Below are positions 12,300 to 13,580 of a stretch of 13,580 nt of DNA, piece by piece; the first letter of the stretch is position 1, and each line of letters starts with the position of its first letter. The DNA lies in contig DATLZB010000075.1 in the NCBI GenBank assembly GCA_035574175.1, forward strand, positions 1-13,580, written 5' to 3'. Source of the DNA: DATLZB01 sp035574175. Its GTDB lineage: Bacteria; Pseudomonadota; Alphaproteobacteria; Rhizobiales; Hyphomicrobiaceae. Both the position numbers and the translations under genes were made by a program. Below the pieces are notes generated by a model, which was not told the DNA's origin, did not search any database, and saw only the letters and a list, made by a program, of their open reading frames with translations.

Positions 12300-13580
12300 G
12301 GCCGCGGCGGTGATGCCGCGGAAGAGGCGTGAGCGGATGGCGTTGCTGGCCGGCGTGCGTATCGCTTCAATGAGGCCGCGGCGGTGATGCCGCGGAAGAG
12401 GAAGGGCTTTGGAAATCTCCACCAGACGCCGCCCAGCTTGCTTCAATGAGGCCGCGGCGGTGATGCCGCGGAAGAGCGCGTCGGCTCCACCGACGGCGAC
12501 GACGACTACATCCGGGCTTCAATGAGGCCGCGGCGGTGATGCCGCGGAAGAGATCGGCGATCCCGGTGCCGACACCAATTCGATCTAGGCTTCAATGAGG
12601 CCGCGGCGGTGATGCCGCGGAAGAGATGCCGCGCGGGCCGGGCACGAAGTGCATCTGTTCGCTTCAATGAGGCCGCGGCGGTGATGCCGCGGAAGAGCAC
12701 CCGAAGCGGCGGCGCTCGACCGGGCCGTCGAGGCTTCAATGAGGCCGCGGCGGTGATGCCGCGGAAGAGGGGTGCAGGGTGGTGGTGGTGGCGGCGGTGG
12801 CGCTGAGGGCGGCTTCAATGAGGCCGCGGCGGTGATGCCGCGGAAGAGCGGCCAGGCGTGACTTCATCGCCGCCAAGCGGCGCGGGCTTCAATGAGGCCG
12901 CGGCGGTGATGCCGCGGAAGAGCAGTGTGTGTAGCACCCGCCGCCTCAGAGAACGCCGTGCTTCAATGAGGCCGCGGCGGTGATGCCGCGGAAGAGTCGT
13001 TCATCGGCTTCCTTGGCCTCCGCAAGGCGCGGGCTTCAATGAGGCCGCGGCGGTGATGCCGCGGAAGAGCCATCATCACCGTGGACCGTGCCTAGTCGTG
13101 ATCACGGCTTCAATGAGGCCGCGGCGGTGATGCCGCGGAAGAGGTGAAGCTCTACGTTCGGACGTGAGTTGAGAAGAGCGATGCTTCAATGAGGCCGCGG
13201 CGGTGATGCCGCGGAAGAGGTCGCTGACGATGCAGAATTCGGGGTGCATCCACCGGCTTCAATGAGGCCGCGGCGGTGATGCCGCGGAAGAGGTCGGGAG
13301 GCCGGGACAGCAGAGGGGGCGCGGAGAATGCTTCAATGAGGCCGCGGCGGTGATGCCGCGGAAGAGACAGTCGCGGCTCGCTTGGTTGCGCTTCCTTCAA
13401 TGCTTCAATGAGGCCGCGGCGGTGATGCCGCGGAAGAGGCTTGGCACCGGCCGCTTTCGTCTTGGGGAAACCGAGCTTCAATGAGGCCGCGGCGGTGATG
13501 CCGCGGAAGAGGTTCAGGGGCGTGAGCTGTCGTCACTTCGCAACATCGCTTCAATGAGGCCGCGGCGGTGATGCCGCGGA
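12290..13580. CRISPR. CRISPR array, 18 repeats (last one cut by window edge), 17 spacers
   Basis: A 37-base repeat beginning GCTTCAATGAGG and ending CCGCGGAAGAG occurs at 12290, 12364, 12440, 12516, 12589, 12661, 12733, 12812, 12886, 12960, 13033, 13107, 13183, 13256, 13330, 13402, 13475 and 13548 (the last truncated after 33 bases). All complete copies read identically. Spacers are all different, with lengths 37, 39, 39, 36, 35, 35, 42, 37, 37, 36, 37, 39, 36, 37, 35, 36 and 36. Repeat positions 13-19 and 26-32 form a perfect 7-bp stem with a 6-base loop. The reverse strand ends in CATTGAAGC, like the ATTGAAA/GC 3' ends that supply the crRNA 5' handle in many systems, so transcription is probably right to left with the leader beyond 13580. 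No cas gene is in the window; the type is not assigned. Confidence 0.97.

Noticed and set aside
12506..13481. Minus- and plus-strand open frames across the array (repeated PRHHRRGLIEA and FNEAAAVMPRK peptides)
   Set aside because: They are translations of the CRISPR repeat; spacer lengths vary from 35 to 42, so no frame is kept through the array.
12327..13547. Self-targeting spacers against the prophage or other genes of this window
   Set aside because: By-eye comparison found only short chance matches (for example 13 bases shared by spacer 4 and the racemase gene); a proper search is still needed.

Overview
The window is high-GC DNA read as part of an alphaproteobacterial (probably Hyphomicrobiales-like) chromosome or contig. 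This rests on codon use, on the style of the phage head genes, and on a tripartite TRAP transporter next to a GntR/FCD regulator; no rRNA or tRNA is present to confirm it. The right edge cuts through a CRISPR repeat, so the window may end at a contig edge.

Region 1 (1-3099, minus strand) is a prophage remnant. In transcription order it holds the C-terminal stub of a prohead protease/major capsid fusion protein, a gpW-like head-tail joining protein, a DUF2190-type capsid decoration protein, and a complete OLD-family ATPase/TOPRIM nuclease lying where tail genes would be expected. A hairpin terminator on the plus strand lies at the far left. Nothing recognisable links the capsid stub to the next operon.

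Region 2 (3100-10342) is a divergent catabolic locus. On the minus strand, running outward from the centre, are a DUF3830 protein, a PuuE-type allantoinase and an M20-family allantoate amidohydrolase/carbamoylase; the last two overlap by TGATG. On the plus strand are a GntR/FCD regulator, then TRAP substrate-binding protein, small permease and large permease, and an Asp/Glu/hydantoin (allantoin) racemase-family protein. The 122-base central gap carries two copies of a TTGNATACAA palindrome, 22 bases apart, overlapping candidate promoters for both operons. The simplest reading is a substrate-induced import and hydrolysis system for allantoin or a related ureide/hydantoin: TRAP import, racemase-like step, ring opening, then release of ammonia. 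The racemase homologue has Gly where its family has the second catalytic Cys, and DUF3830 has no assigned role, so the true substrate may differ.

Region 3 (10343-12289) has one clear gene, a class I SAM-dependent methyltransferase on the minus strand, followed by about 800 bases with no intact gene. Within that stretch is a start-less coding fragment (Ala/Glu/Lys coiled coil, then a Gly-rich segment) whose first 21 bases (11902-11922) are identical to the first 21 bases of the CRISPR repeat downstream and whose reading frame is closed by the first true repeat.

Region 4 (12290-13580) is a CRISPR array of 18 copies of a 37-base repeat (17 complete, the last cut by the window edge), with 17 distinct spacers of 35-42 bases. 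No cas gene is in the window, so the type cannot be assigned. The most unusual structure here is the half-repeat fused to a coding fragment at the array boundary.
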